The notes under the pieces are model-generated. The model made no database searches and was not told where the DNA came from. It saw only the letters and a program-made list of their open reading frames with translations. Shown here in pieces: positions 1 through 6,098 of a stretch of DNA of 6,381 nt. This DNA comes from an uncultured Ruminococcus sp. (GTDB taxonomy: Bacteria; Bacillota; Clostridia; Oscillospirales; Ruminococcaceae). The stretch lies in assembly GCA_902772615.1 (NCBI GenBank), contig CACYBC010000077.1, positions 1-6,381 on the forward strand, in the 5' to 3' direction. The position numbers and the translations under genes were made by a program. Numbering within the stretch: position 1 is the first letter of the stretch; each line of letters starts with the position of its first letter.

Positions 1-2
1 AT

Positions 3-833
3 CAGGATTATCTGAAGGCAAGACTGACGGAGGGACTGATAAGCCAGCTCTCATATGAGTACGAGGCAGTCGCGCTGGTAAATCTGGAATCCAGCATCTT
101 CGTGATCACCAAAGCCATCGGACCGTTCGCTGATTTCAAGCCCGAGCGCGGTCTAAGTTTTGACAAGAACATAAAGAGATATGCCGACAGTTTCGTGCAT
201 CCCGATGACAGAAAGCGTTACATGGACTTCATGAAGAAGAGCAATCTTCTGAAGAGATTCGATCCGGACCGGCAGCTGACCATAAGCTACAGGATCGATT
301 CCCCGGAAGACGTTCATTATCAGACCATAGTCAGGTTCAACAAGGCATCAAAGGACGGACACTGGATCACGATAGGCCTTAAGAATCTGGAAAGGCTCGT
401 GCGTGAGGAGGTCCGCAGCGCGCTGACTGAAGCGCAGGAGAGATCGGACTCCATCTCTGCGGGACTTGCCCGGGCTCTTGATGTGAGGGCATATCTCGAC
501 ACGAAGAAGGATGAGCTCACTTTCTATAAACTGGAAGGGGAATTCGCAAAAGCTGCAGGGAAGCTGACCAAAAGCGGGTCAGGCAGTTCCGACCTGATAT
601 CGATAATATCCCAGCTCCTGAGCGGAGAAGACGCGAAGCGTACCGCCGCCGAGCTGATCGCAAAAGCGATAAAAGATGTCCGCAGCGAGCCCTCGGGAAG
701 CATACTGATATCCTTCGAATGCACTGCTGACCTCAGAAAGTTCCGCTACATCATGGATGTCGTGGCTCTTTCCGATGATTCCGGTGCAGTTGCTATCAGT
801 ATAGCCGACATCGATAAATATCTCATAAAATGA
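3..833 (+). CDS. PAS-type sensory protein, C-terminal part (5' end outside window)
   Basis: The frame is open from the first complete codon at base 3 to the TGA at 831-833, giving 276 residues with no in-frame ATG near the left edge. The GTG at 102 lies inside a continuous domain, so the true start is probably upstream. The first ~100 visible residues look like a PAS fold: a strand-like segment ending in ALVNLESSIFVI, a helical region, the FVHPDDRKRYMDF motif typical of PAS_3-like domains in Clostridia-type sensors, then strands ending ITIGLKNLE. A charged helix (about REEVRSALTEAQERSD) links to a second, more degenerate PAS-like unit that starts near ARALDVRAYLDTKKDELTFY and ends at ISIADIDKYL. 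No histidine kinase, GGDEF, EAL or HTH domain is visible, so any output domain would have to be N-terminal. Ligand and partner are unknown. The PAS call is fairly secure for the first unit and tentative for the second. Confidence 0.65.
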   Translation, partial: QDYLKARLTEGLISQLSYEYEAVALVNLESSIFVITKAIGPFADFKPERGLSFDKNIKRYADSFVHPDDRKRYMDFMKKSNLLKRFDPDRQLTISYRIDSPEDVHYQTIVRFNKASKDGHWITIGLKNLERLVREEVRSALTEAQERSDSISAGLARALDVRAYLDTKKDELTFYKLEGEFAKAAGKLTKSGSGSSDLISIISQLLSGEDAKRTAAELIAKAIKDVRSEPSGSILISFECTADLRKFRYIMDVVALSDDSGAVAISIADIDKYLIK

Positions 834-867
834 TCAGAACGCTGAGCGGTTTTGATATCTTCATTCA

Positions 868-896
868 TTCATGATAAAATGACATGACCGTTTTTT
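868..896 (+). promoter_or_regulatory. Possible asnA promoter/operator region
   Basis: The 86-base gap before asnA is AT-rich relative to its surroundings. It contains GATAAAAT (873-880), usable as a weak TATA box or -10 element. An imperfect operator-like inverted repeat flanks it: TCATG at 869-873 and CATGA at 883-887. A run of six T (891-896) follows. None of these matches a consensus strongly, and the five-base arms could be chance. Some promoter is expected here, because the upstream gene is of unrelated function and ends 86 bases away. Confidence 0.3.
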
Positions 897-905
897 AGAA
901 AGGAT
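897..905 (+). promoter_or_regulatory. Distant ribosome-binding-like site for asnA
   Basis: AGAAAGGAT is the only purine-rich Shine-Dalgarno-like string before asnA, but 16 bases separate its last G from the ATG at 920, which is longer than normal. A TAG at 896-898 blocks any longer in-frame protein, and no alternative start codon lies between it and 920. The ATG is therefore kept despite the poor spacing; initiation may not depend on this site. Confidence 0.3.
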
Positions 906-919
906 ATTCTTTCAGCAAA

Positions 920-1930
920 ATGCCTACGATTCTCCCTCAGGGATACACTTCAAAACTCTCGGTCTACGAGACCCAGCAGGCTATCGTGACAATAAAGGAC
1001 AGTTTTCAGAGGAATCTGTCTTCCCGGCTGAATCTAAAGCGCGTATCAGCGCCTCTGTTCGTTACTCAGGACAGCGGTCTCAACGACGACCTGAACGGAG
1101 TGGAGCGCCCAGTGGGATTCGACGTGCCGGCCGCAGGCGGGATAAACTGCCAGATAGTGCATTCTCTCGCAAAGTGGAAGAGACTGGCTCTTAAGGAGTA
1201 CGGCTTCCGGACCGGTACAGGGCTTTACACCGACATGAACGCCGTCCGCAGGGACGAACCGGAGCTGGATAACCTGCATTCGGTGTACGTGGACCAGTGG
1301 GACTGGGAGAAGGTCATAACAAGAGAAGAGCGGAATCTGGACTATCTGTACGACACTGTCACAAGGATAATGAACGCCATCGCGGATACCGAGGAGGAGC
1401 TGGCAGGTGAGTTTCCGCAGCTGACGCCGTCCATCTCGAGAGACGTCTCTTTCGTATCGAGCCAGGAACTGGAGGACATGTGGCCTGACATAGAGCCGGA
1501 GGAGAGAGAGTACAGGTTCGTAAAGGAACATCCCAGCGCTTTCATCTCCGGCATAGGGAAAAAGCTGAGGAGCGGAAAGAAGCACGGAAACAGGGCGCCA
1601 GACTACGATGACTGGGACCTCAACGGAGACATACTCTGCTGGGACAGCATCCTGGGCAGGGAAGTCGAGCTCTCATCCATGGGGATAAGGGTGGATGAGG
1701 AATCCATGAGAAGACAGCTCAGGGAATCCGGCTGCGAGGAGCGCAGCGCTCTTCCTTTCCACAGGATGCTCCTTGACGGCGAGCTGCCCCTGAGCATAGG
1801 AGGCGGCATAGGACAGAGCAGACTGTGCCTGGTGATGATGCAGTGCGCGCACATAGGCGAGGTCCACGCCGGAGTGTGGGACGATCATACGAGAGAGATA
1901 TGCAGCAGGAACGGGATATTCCTGCTGTGA
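920..1930 (+). CDS. asnA: Aspartate--ammonia ligase (asparagine synthetase A)
   Basis: This cytoplasmic enzyme makes L-asparagine from L-aspartate and ammonia with ATP cleaved to AMP and pyrophosphate. It has a class II aminoacyl-tRNA-synthetase-like fold. The 336 residues match the ~330 expected. Family blocks run in the right order: HSLAKWKR (81-88), GLYTDMNAVRRDE (101-113), LHSVYVDQWDWE (119-130), RAPDYDDW (225-232), LNGDIL (234-239), ELSSMGIRV (250-258) and the class II motif-3-like GGGIGQSR (294-301). These align with the E. coli AsnA sequence as I recall it, and no active-site block is missing. Use of free ammonia fits an anaerobe in an ammonia-rich habitat. The start is fixed by a TAG just upstream. 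The gene ends 43 bases before the FTRc-PreP gene, so co-transcription is possible, though no functional link is evident. An archaeal AsnRS-related asparagine synthetase was considered, but the motifs are those of bacterial-type AsnA. Confidence 0.96.
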   Translation: MPTILPQGYTSKLSVYETQQAIVTIKDSFQRNLSSRLNLKRVSAPLFVTQDSGLNDDLNGVERPVGFDVPAAGGINCQIVHSLAKWKRLALKEYGFRTGTGLYTDMNAVRRDEPELDNLHSVYVDQWDWEKVITREERNLDYLYDTVTRIMNAIADTEEELAGEFPQLTPSISRDVSFVSSQELEDMWPDIEPEEREYRFVKEHPSAFISGIGKKLRSGKKHGNRAPDYDDWDLNGDILCWDSILGREVELSSMGIRVDEESMRRQLRESGCEERSALPFHRMLLDGELPLSIGGGIGQSRLCLVMMQCAHIGEVHAGVWDDHTREICSRNGIFLL

Positions 1931-1931
1931 G

Positions 1932-1942
1932 AATATTTAAAG
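1932..1942 (+). promoter_or_regulatory. TATA-like element before the fusion gene
   Basis: AATATTTAAAG directly after the asnA stop resembles an archaeal TATA box. Its centre lies about 36 bases before the ATG at 1974, so a transcript starting ~26 bases downstream would begin just at the Shine-Dalgarno sequence. The fusion gene could thus have its own promoter instead of relying on asnA transcription. The leader would be uncomfortably short, so this is only a candidate. Confidence 0.35.
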
Positions 1943-1964
1943 CATAAGTTTTGATGACCATATC

Positions 1965-1970
1965 GGAGGA
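1965..1970 (+). promoter_or_regulatory. Ribosome binding site of the FTRc-PreP gene
   Basis: GGAGGA ends three bases before the ATG at 1974. This is the strongest Shine-Dalgarno match ahead of any gene in the window. It fixes translation initiation at the FTRc domain rather than at the peptidase, so the long fusion form should be made. Confidence 0.75.
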
Positions 1971-1973
1971 AAC

Positions 1974-2168
1974 ATGCCTAAGATCAGACTGAACGAAAAT
2001 GAAGATGTCGTAAGGACGATCAGAGAAGGTCTCGCAGCCAAGGGCGGTTACTGCCCCTGCAGGGTGGAGATCAAGGAGGAATACAAGTGCATGTGCCAGG
2101 AGTTCCGCGACCAGATCGCCGATCCGGATTTCGAGGGCTACTGCCACTGCATGCTCTATTACAAGGAG
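1974..2168 (+). other. FTRc-like [4Fe-4S]/disulfide domain within the fusion (residues 1-65)
   Basis: By order of motifs against plant-type FTR, C29 and C59 would form the redox-active disulfide. C27, C39, C41 and C57 would ligate the [4Fe-4S] cluster, and H58 would match the conserved histidine of the CHC motif. Spacings are CPC-X9-CMC-X15-CHC. Chloroplast/cyanobacterial FTR has CPC-X16-CPC-X8-CHC, so this belongs to the shorter archaeal/clostridial branch of the family. No variable-subunit sequence is present, as expected for that branch. In known members, electrons come from ferredoxin and are passed to a protein disulfide through the cluster. Confidence 0.85.
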
Positions 2169-5045
2169 CGCGACAGGAAGAGCTCCGTGGAGAACGGGGA
2201 TCTCATCCACGGATTCAGAGTCACATCCATAAGACATGTCGATGAGCTCAAGGGATTCTTCGTGGAGATGATCCACGAAAAGACCGGGGCAAAGCTGGTC
2301 TGGGTAGAGAACGGCGCGGAGAACAAACTGTTCTGCATAGGTTTCAAGACGACTCCGGAGAACAGCACAGGCGTTTTCCATATCCTGGAGCACTCGGCCC
2401 TCAACGGGTCCGAGAAGTATCCCGTCAAGGAGCCCTTCGTGGATCTGCTCAAGTCTTCCATGAACACGTTCCTCAACGCGATCACCTTCGACGACAAGAC
2501 CATATATCCGGTATCCAGCCGCAACAAGCAGGATTTCCTCAATCTGACCGGCGTGTATCTGGACGCGGTATTTGCTCCGAATCTGCTTAAAAACCCCAAC
2601 ATCTTCTATCAGGAAGGCTGGCATATCGCGCAGGAGAACGGCGAGTTCTCCTTCAACGGCGTCGTCTTCAACGAGATGAAAGGCGCCATGAGCAGCGCAG
2701 ACAGGGTAGTGGGATACGATCTGCAGAGAGCTCTCCTTCCAGATACTTGCTATGCCTACAACTCGGGCGGAGACCCCGAGCATATTACCGATCTTACATA
2801 TGAGCAGTACTGCGATACATACAGGAAATACTACAGCCCCTCCAACTCCAGGATCTTCCTGGACGGAGCCGTACCGCTCGACGAGACACTGGAACTTATC
2901 GACAGCTATCTCTCGAGATTCGAGAAAAGAGCTCCCGCGGACGAGATACCGCTGGATGTTCCCGTCCCTGTCAGGATGGAGGATCGTTTCTCCGTCGGCG
3001 ATGACGAAGACACAGCAAACAGGACGAGAGTCAGCGTCGCGAAGGTCATCGGGACCTGGCAGGACAGGGACAGGCTTGCCGCTCTGAGCATCCTTTCGTC
3101 CGTGATTGCGGGGACCAACGATTCTCCCCTCAAGAAGGCGATAATCTCATCCGGTCTGGCGCAGGAGTTCAGCCTCGATGCCGACAACCTCATAGCGCTG
3201 CCTTTCATCGCCGCATATTTCCAGAACGTAAAGGACGGGGAAGAGGAGAACGTGGTCGCTCTCATGAGGGACACCGCGGCCAGACTCGCTGAGGAAGGCC
3301 TTGACAAGAGAGACCTCTACGCTGCTATCAATCACTATGAGTATCAGACAAAGGATGTCAGCGAACCTCAGGCTCTAATGAGATGCATCGAGTCCTTCAA
3401 CAGCTGGCTGTACGGTGGGGATCCTCTTATGTACATCGATCACTCGGGACTCTTCGACACGCTGCGCGGTATGGTGGAGAACGGCGGCTTTGAGGAGCTG
3501 CTGAAAGAGTATATCGCCGATCCCGAAGGATCCGCGCTACTTATCTCCCGCCCGTCCAAAGATGTCACAAGGGATCTTCAGGAATCCGAGAGACGCAGGA
3601 TAGAAGAAGCCACCGCGGACTGGACAGAGGATGACAAGGCTGACAACAGGAAACTGAACGAGGATCTGCTGAAATGGCAGTCCACGCCCGATACTCCCGA
3701 GCAGTCCGCGACCATACCGGTGCTCGACATCAGCGAGATAGACAGGGAACCCTCCTACACTGAGACCGCTGTCTCAGAGACCGGGGGAGTCACCGTCCTG
3801 TCACACGACATAAACACCAACGGCATAATCCACGAGACGCTGTATTTCAGACTGACCGACCTGGACGGGACATCTCTGACCAGATTCAGTTCAGCCACGG
3901 GCATGTTCACCAACCTGCCTACGGACAGATACTCCGTAACGGAACTGCAGCGCGAGATGAAGAACACGCTCGGCAGGTTCTCGGTGTCTGTTGAACCGCG
4001 CAGCTACGGCAATGACTATGACAAGTGCGTGCCGTACCTGACTGTGAGATTCAGCTGCCTTAAGGATCTGGCAGAGCAGGCGGAGAAGCTCGCTGTGCAC
4101 ATCATCACATGCACTGATTTCAGTGATGCGACCGCTGTCAGGAACCTGATCAACCAGCGCAGCGAAGCTCTCAAGCAGTATCCAGTGACCAGCGGACACT
4201 CTCTGGCCAGCCTCGTGGCGCTTTCGGGTGAGAACTCCTGCTTTGCAGCCTCCGAGCTCCTGGGCGGGATCTCCATGCTCAGATGGATAAAGACGTTCGC
4301 GGAGGACTTTGACAGCCTGTACGGCAGTTATCTTGATCTTGTAAAGGACACACTGTCGATGGCAGTCTGCCGCGCCAGACTCACAGTAAGCGTGACTTCC
4401 GACAGCGGCCATACGCCTTCTTCCGTGATAGAACTCATTCCGGAAGGGATCGGCTGCCCTGAGTATGCGGCGTACAGCGCGGGACTTCCGAAGAAGACGG
4501 CTGTGGTGATACCAGCTCCCGTGGGTTATTCCGCTCAGGCATTCTCCGCCGGAGAATACGATTCCCGCATGAGAGTCGCGGCTACGATGATATCCTACGG
4601 TTTCCTCTGGAATGAAGTCAGAGTCAAGGGCGGAGCCTACGGCACCGGCTTCAGAGTAAGAAGGAACGGATCCGTGGGGACTTACTCATACAGAGACCCC
4701 AGTCCCGAGAAGAGCATCGGGACCAATAAAAACATAGGTGAATTCCTCAGACAGCTCGCCGATTCCGGCCAGAAGCTCGACGGATTCATCATCTCCGCGA
4801 TCGCTGACCTTGACCCGCTCATGTCTCCGCTGGAGATGGGAGCGAGCGCCGACAACGACTGGTTCACGGGCTTCACCAGGGATGATGCCGTGGAGGAGCG
4901 CGGAAAGATGCTGGATATCACTGCTGAAGATGTAAGACAGATAGCCGATGTCACGGACAGGTTCGCGTCTGAGGCTCCGTACTGCATCGTAGCGGGTGAG
5001 AGCCTTATAACAGATAAAGAATCAGTGGAGATCATCAAGATCTGA
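1974..5045 (+). CDS. FTRc domain fused to PreP-like M16C zinc metallopeptidase
   Basis: A single uninterrupted 1023-residue frame. Residues 1-65 are a ferredoxin:thioredoxin reductase catalytic domain with C27-P-C29, C39-M-C41 and C57-H-C59, expected to hold a [4Fe-4S] cluster beside a redox disulfide. From about residue 72 the protein is an M16C peptidase of the presequence protease (PreP) type. Visible features are ENGDLIHGF (73-81), the inverted zinc motif HILEH (H136, E139, H140), the third ligand E234 in FNEMKGA, a middle M16C-associated region beginning about 510, and the C-terminal RVKGGAYG (R883, Y889) that completes the active site in this family. The peptidase part is ~950 residues, close to bacterial PreP length. 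PreP enzymes degrade unstructured peptides inside a closed two-lobed chamber. There is no signal peptide, so the protein is likely cytoplasmic. The stop overlaps the PAP2 start. Both domains are clear; their joint function is inferred. Confidence 0.93.
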   Translation: MPKIRLNENEDVVRTIREGLAAKGGYCPCRVEIKEEYKCMCQEFRDQIADPDFEGYCHCMLYYKERDRKSSVENGDLIHGFRVTSIRHVDELKGFFVEMIHEKTGAKLVWVENGAENKLFCIGFKTTPENSTGVFHILEHSALNGSEKYPVKEPFVDLLKSSMNTFLNAITFDDKTIYPVSSRNKQDFLNLTGVYLDAVFAPNLLKNPNIFYQEGWHIAQENGEFSFNGVVFNEMKGAMSSADRVVGYDLQRALLPDTCYAYNSGGDPEHITDLTYEQYCDTYRKYYSPSNSRIFLDGAVPLDETLELIDSYLSRFEKRAPADEIPLDVPVPVRMEDRFSVGDDEDTANRTRVSVAKVIGTWQDRDRLAALSILSSVIAGTNDSPLKKAIISSGLAQEFSLDADNLIALPFIAAYFQNVKDGEEENVVALMRDTAARLAEEGLDKRDLYAAINHYEYQTKDVSEPQALMRCIESFNSWLYGGDPLMYIDHSGLFDTLRGMVENGGFEELLKEYIADPEGSALLISRPSKDVTRDLQESERRRIEEATADWTEDDKADNRKLNEDLLKWQSTPDTPEQSATIPVLDISEIDREPSYTETAVSETGGVTVLSHDINTNGIIHETLYFRLTDLDGTSLTRFSSATGMFTNLPTDRYSVTELQREMKNTLGRFSVSVEPRSYGNDYDKCVPYLTVRFSCLKDLAEQAEKLAVHIITCTDFSDATAVRNLINQRSEALKQYPVTSGHSLASLVALSGENSCFAASELLGGISMLRWIKTFAEDFDSLYGSYLDLVKDTLSMAVCRARLTVSVTSDSGHTPSSVIELIPEGIGCPEYAAYSAGLPKKTAVVIPAPVGYSAQAFSAGEYDSRMRVAATMISYGFLWNEVRVKGGAYGTGFRVRRNGSVGTYSYRDPSPEKSIGTNKNIGEFLRQLADSGQKLDGFIISAIADLDPLMSPLEMGASADNDWFTGFTRDDAVEERGKMLDITAEDVRQIADVTDRFASEAPYCIVAGESLITDKESVEIIKI
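2175..2189 (+). promoter_or_regulatory. Possible internal translation start at the PreP domain boundary
   Basis: AGGAAG (2175-2180) stands six bases before an in-frame GTG (2187-2189, residue 72), exactly where a free-standing PreP would begin (VENGDLIHGF). A second purine block, AAGGAG, is at 2163-2168. This could be a remnant of an ancestral separate start or a working start that yields a peptidase-only form. Both strings also encode ordinary Lys/Glu/Arg-rich protein, so chance is possible. Confidence 0.3.
5025..5030 (+). promoter_or_regulatory. Ribosome-binding-like site for the PAP2 gene
   Basis: GTGGAG lies inside the last codons of the fusion gene, 14 bases before the ATG at 5045. The spacing is long. 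Together with the TGATG stop/start overlap at 5043-5047 it points to coupled translation, where ribosomes ending the peptidase re-initiate on the phosphatase. Confidence 0.4.
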
Positions 5046-5950
5046 TGGCAGTCTCGGAATTCTATTTCGCCTGGGAGAGCGTGATCATGCTCATGCTCCA
5101 GTCCCATATGGGGCCATTCGCGGCAGCGCTGATGTCGTTCATCACTCTCTTCGGAGAGGAGACGGTGCTGGTGGTGCTGGTCGCGGTCATCTACTGGGGA
5201 CTGGACAAGGAACTCGGGGAGAGGATGGGCATCAATATCCTGATATCCGTCTGCGTATGCCCTCTGATCAAGAATCTCTTCCTGCGCTACAGACCTTACT
5301 TCGTGATCCCCGGTATCAGGTGCATAAAGCCTGCCAGGGAAGGCGACATGTACGACATAGCTCTCCAGGGATACTCTTTCCCGAGCGGCCATGCGTGCGG
5401 TTCGGCGGCAGCCTACGGGACCCTCGCACAGTCGCCGCGGAACAAAGCGGTGAAGGCAGTATGCATCCTGCTCATCGCGCTCATATGCATCTCCAGAGTC
5501 TGCCTCGGAGTCCATTTCCCGACAGACGTACTGGCCGGCGCAGCCATCGGGACGGCAGTGATCCTGCTGAATTCCGTCCTGATGCGCAGCGAAAGGAGCA
5601 GGAAAACTGTCCTGCTGGGCATCATCGTACTGTTCTCAGCCGGGCTGTTCTACTGCAGGACGGAGGATTACTTCACCGGTTACGGCGTCCTCACGGGCGG
5701 ATTCGCCGGAATGATGTTCGAGAAGAAGCATGTGAAGTTTGAGAACACTTCCTCCGCTGCAAGGATCCTGTCCAGGACCCTGGGCGGAACGGCGGTGTTC
5801 CTCGCGGTCAGTATGCTGCTCAAAGGGGCCTTCGGACTCGCTGCGCCGGAAGGATACGCGGTGCTGCTGCTTAGGACCGTGAGATACTGCGTGTCTTCCT
5901 TTATGGCGATAGGAGTCTATCCCATGGCCTTCAGGCTGGAGAAAAACTGA
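5045..5950 (+). CDS. PAP2-family membrane phosphatase
   Basis: An integral membrane phosphatase of the type 2 phosphatidic acid phosphatase superfamily, which removes phosphate from lipid phosphates such as phosphatidate or polyprenyl pyrophosphates. The three signature blocks are complete: K76-X6-R83-P84 (KNLFLRYRP), PSGH at 113-116, and S150-R151-X5-H157-X3-D161 (SRVCLGVHFPTD). H116 and H157 are the expected nucleophile and relay histidines. Hydrophobic segments are seen near 24-50, 62-80, 137-152, 160-178, 188-204, 210-225, 248-266 and 280-297. The protein therefore has a C-terminal membrane extension of about 100 residues beyond the catalytic core. The 301-residue length is somewhat long for a minimal PAP2. 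Its ATG overlaps the TGA of the peptidase gene by one base, so the two are almost certainly co-expressed, although no biochemical link is known. Substrate cannot be told from sequence; undecaprenyl-type or archaeal isoprenoid phosphates are possibilities. Confidence 0.92.
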   Translation: MAVSEFYFAWESVIMLMLQSHMGPFAAALMSFITLFGEETVLVVLVAVIYWGLDKELGERMGINILISVCVCPLIKNLFLRYRPYFVIPGIRCIKPAREGDMYDIALQGYSFPSGHACGSAAAYGTLAQSPRNKAVKAVCILLIALICISRVCLGVHFPTDVLAGAAIGTAVILLNSVLMRSERSRKTVLLGIIVLFSAGLFYCRTEDYFTGYGVLTGGFAGMMFEKKHVKFENTSSAARILSRTLGGTAVFLAVSMLLKGAFGLAAPEGYAVLLLRTVRYCVSSFMAIGVYPMAFRLEKN

Positions 5951-5971
5951 ACGGAAATAGCATACGGACAT

Positions 5972-6001
5972 GGCACCGCAGCATGGGCTGCGGTGCCTTT
6001 T
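5972..6001 (+). terminator. Hairpin plus T-tract terminator after PAP2
   Basis: A perfect ten-base stem, GGCACCGCAG (5972-5981) with CTGCGGTGCC (5988-5997), closes a six-base loop (CATGGG) and is followed at once by TTTT and then CGTTG. It starts 21 bases after the PAP2 stop and ends the asnA/fusion/PAP2 block. The form is that of a Rho-independent bacterial terminator with a rather short T run. In an archaeon it could act as a 3'-end stem-loop. Confidence 0.85.
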
Positions 6002-6050
6002 CGTTGTAAAAATCTGTAATCATCCTGGATATTGAACTGGGAAAAATCAG

Positions 6051-6060
6051 AAATATATAA
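6051..6060 (+). promoter_or_regulatory. TATA-box-like promoter of the FliB-like gene
   Basis: AAATATATAA, preceded by an A-rich stretch (GAAAAATCAG, 6041-6050), looks like an archaeal TATA box with an upstream recognition element. Its centre is about 43 bases before the ATG at 6099, predicting a transcript start near 6080-6085 and a leader under 20 bases. No Shine-Dalgarno sequence is present, consistent with near-leaderless initiation. Read as a bacterial promoter, TATAAT (6056-6061) would be a good -10 box, but I see no convincing -35 at the right distance. Confidence 0.55.
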
Positions 6061-6098
6061 TTATTCCATTGTTTTCAACACGTTATCTCAATAAACCG

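Noticed and set aside
102..104. GTG as the start of the PAS protein
   Set aside because: The reading frame stays open to the left edge, and residues before the GTG complete the first strands of the PAS domain, so the codon is an internal valine.
837..856. Intrinsic terminator after the PAS gene (CGCTGAGCG followed by GTTTTG)
   Set aside because: The arms CGCT/AGCG would leave a one-base loop, so no stable hairpin forms.
861..873. TTCA-type tandem repeat (ATTC ATTC)
   Set aside because: Only about three copies of a four-base unit; too short to be more than chance in an AT-rich leader.
920..1930. Asparaginyl- or aspartyl-tRNA synthetase paralogue
   Set aside because: The class II-like fold is shared, but the length and blocks such as HSLAKWKR, VYVDQWDWE and RAPDYDDW are specific to AsnA, and no anticodon-binding domain is present.
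1974..2190. A frameshift or sequencing error joining separate FTRc and PreP genes
   Set aside because: Both domains sit in the same frame with intact motifs and the junction residues read as normal linker. A lost stop codon cannot be excluded from one sequence, but nothing here indicates it.
1719..2783. Long open frame on the minus strand (354 codons)
   Set aside because: It lies opposite two well-supported genes (asnA and the FTRc-PreP fusion), crosses their boundary, and its translation shows no recognisable domain. It is a shadow of GC-rich codon use.
4682..5515. Minus-strand open frame of 277 codons
   Set aside because: It is antisense to the peptidase end and to PAP2, with a low-complexity His/Arg/Asp-rich translation and no family motif.
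5257..5742. Plus-strand open frame of 161 codons inside PAP2
   Set aside because: It is in another frame of a gene whose three catalytic motifs are all in the 5045 frame; the translation is Arg/Pro-rich noise.
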